6,129 nucleotides of DNA from Bacteroidales bacterium (GTDB lineage Bacteria; Bacteroidota; Bacteroidia; Bacteroidales; VadinHA17): NCBI GenBank assembly GCA_029935275.1, contig JAOZKQ010000133.1, positions 1 through 6,129 of the forward strand. The letters run 5' to 3'. The position numbers and the translations under genes are program-made. Positions 5,539 through 6,129 of this stretch are shown piece after piece (within the stretch, counting starts at the first letter, position 1; every line of letters begins with the position of its first letter). The notes below the pieces were generated by a model. It did no database searches. It saw only the letters and a list, made by a program, of their open reading frames with translations, and was not told the origin of the DNA.

Positions 5539-6129
5539 ATGGAAAAATCGGTACTTGTCCTTGATTGTGGAGCCACCAATGTTCGCGCTATTGCAGTTGA
5601 TATTAAAGGGAATATCATTGCACAGAGTTCTTTGCCGAATAATACCCAAGCCGATCCTGAAAATAAGTCGCAACTTATCTGGGATGTTTGGGAAATATGG
5701 GGTAAAATGAAAACGACCGCTGCCCAGGTAATTAAAAAAACCGGCAGAGAGAATATTGCTGCAGTAACCATTACTACTTTTGGTGTGGATGGAGCTACTT
5801 TTACAAAAGACGGATCTATGACTTATCCTGTTATATCCTGGCAATGTTCACGGACAGAACCGGTAATGAGTGCCATTGATAAATATATTCCCCTGGAGAA
5901 ATTGTATGGTATCAATGGCGTTCAGCCTTTTTCTTTTAATACCATCAACAAGCTGATATGGTTGAAAGAGAATAAACCCGAAATCCTTGAAAAAAGTGAC
6001 GCTTTTATTTTTATGCCATCTGTTTTTAATTTTTTACTGACAGGGGAAATGGTAAATGATACTACAATGCTTGGCACATCCATGTTGACTGATTTGAAAA
6101 CCAGAAAATTCTCAGCAGAGATATTAGAA
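5539..6129 (+). CDS. fucK: L-fuculokinase, N-terminal 197 residues, cut by window edge
   Basis: The frame runs from ATG at 5539 to the end of the window without a stop; full-length FucK is about 470-500 residues, so roughly 40% is present. FucK (EC 2.7.1.51) is a cytoplasmic FGGY-family kinase that phosphorylates L-fuculose at C1 with ATP, the step after FucI. The N-terminal phosphate-binding segment VLDCGATNVRAIAV (7-20) is nearly identical to E. coli FucK as I recall it. TTFGVDGA (79-86), YPVISWQC..RT (96-106), FSFNTINKLIWLKEN (131-145) and the LTGE...D.T..GTS segment (167-181) also match. These distinguish it from the related xylulo-, glycero- and rhamnulokinases. The catalytic Asp and the ATP-binding C-terminal domain lie beyond the window. 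It is on the same strand as fucI, separated from it by the DUF5009 gene, and preceded by a large inverted repeat. No Shine-Dalgarno is seen before the ATG. Confidence 0.94.
   Translation, partial: MEKSVLVLDCGATNVRAIAVDIKGNIIAQSSLPNNTQADPENKSQLIWDVWEIWGKMKTTAAQVIKKTGRENIAAVTITTFGVDGATFTKDGSMTYPVISWQCSRTEPVMSAIDKYIPLEKLYGINGVQPFSFNTINKLIWLKENKPEILEKSDAFIFMPSVFNFLLTGEMVNDTTMLGTSMLTDLKTRKFSAEILE

Noticed and set aside
5491..5844. Two overlapping minus-strand frames of 88 and 117 codons across the fucK start
   Set aside because: They are antisense to the clearly coding fucK N-terminus and show no protein-family resemblance.

Overview
The window looks like a piece of a Bacteroidota chromosome. The evidence is moderate AT-richness, AT-dense intergenic spacers, almost no Shine-Dalgarno sequences at gene starts, a TAnnTTTG-type promoter match, and protein sequences closest to Bacteroidota enzymes as I remember them (from memory, no search was run). 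No RNA genes, insertion sequences or CRISPR arrays were seen.

Layout: two gene groups diverge from an AT-rich spacer at about 1835-2207. Leftward (minus strand) lie a twin-arginine-exported GH109-type glycosidase of the Gfo/Idh/MocA fold (440-1834) and then the 5' part of a sodium/solute symporter (1-296, cut by the window edge). Rightward (plus strand) lie L-fucose isomerase fucI (2208-4022), a polytopic membrane protein of the DUF5009/HGSNAT-like acyltransferase group (4144-5322), and the first 197 codons of L-fuculokinase fucK (5539 to the window end).

Working model: this is a fucose-utilisation locus. The GH109 enzyme would trim terminal alpha-GalNAc (its best-known activity) from fucose-bearing glycans in the periplasm, and the symporter would import a released sugar. 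FucI would isomerise L-fucose to L-fuculose and FucK would phosphorylate it at C1. The aldolase (fucA), a dedicated fucose permease, a fucosidase and a regulator are not in the window. The membrane acyltransferase-like gene between fucI and fucK is the unusual member and its role is unknown.

Regulatory signals, from most to least interesting: (i) a perfect 12-bp palindrome TAAAACGTTTTA with a central CG, ending 2 bp before the fucI ATG, which resembles a LacI/GalR-family operator; (ii) a 16-bp-stem inverted repeat just upstream of fucK, whose arm sequence recurs in a hairpin after fucI; (iii) a -7 promoter match upstream of the GH109 gene; (iv) an 8-bp inverted repeat between the GH109 and symporter genes.
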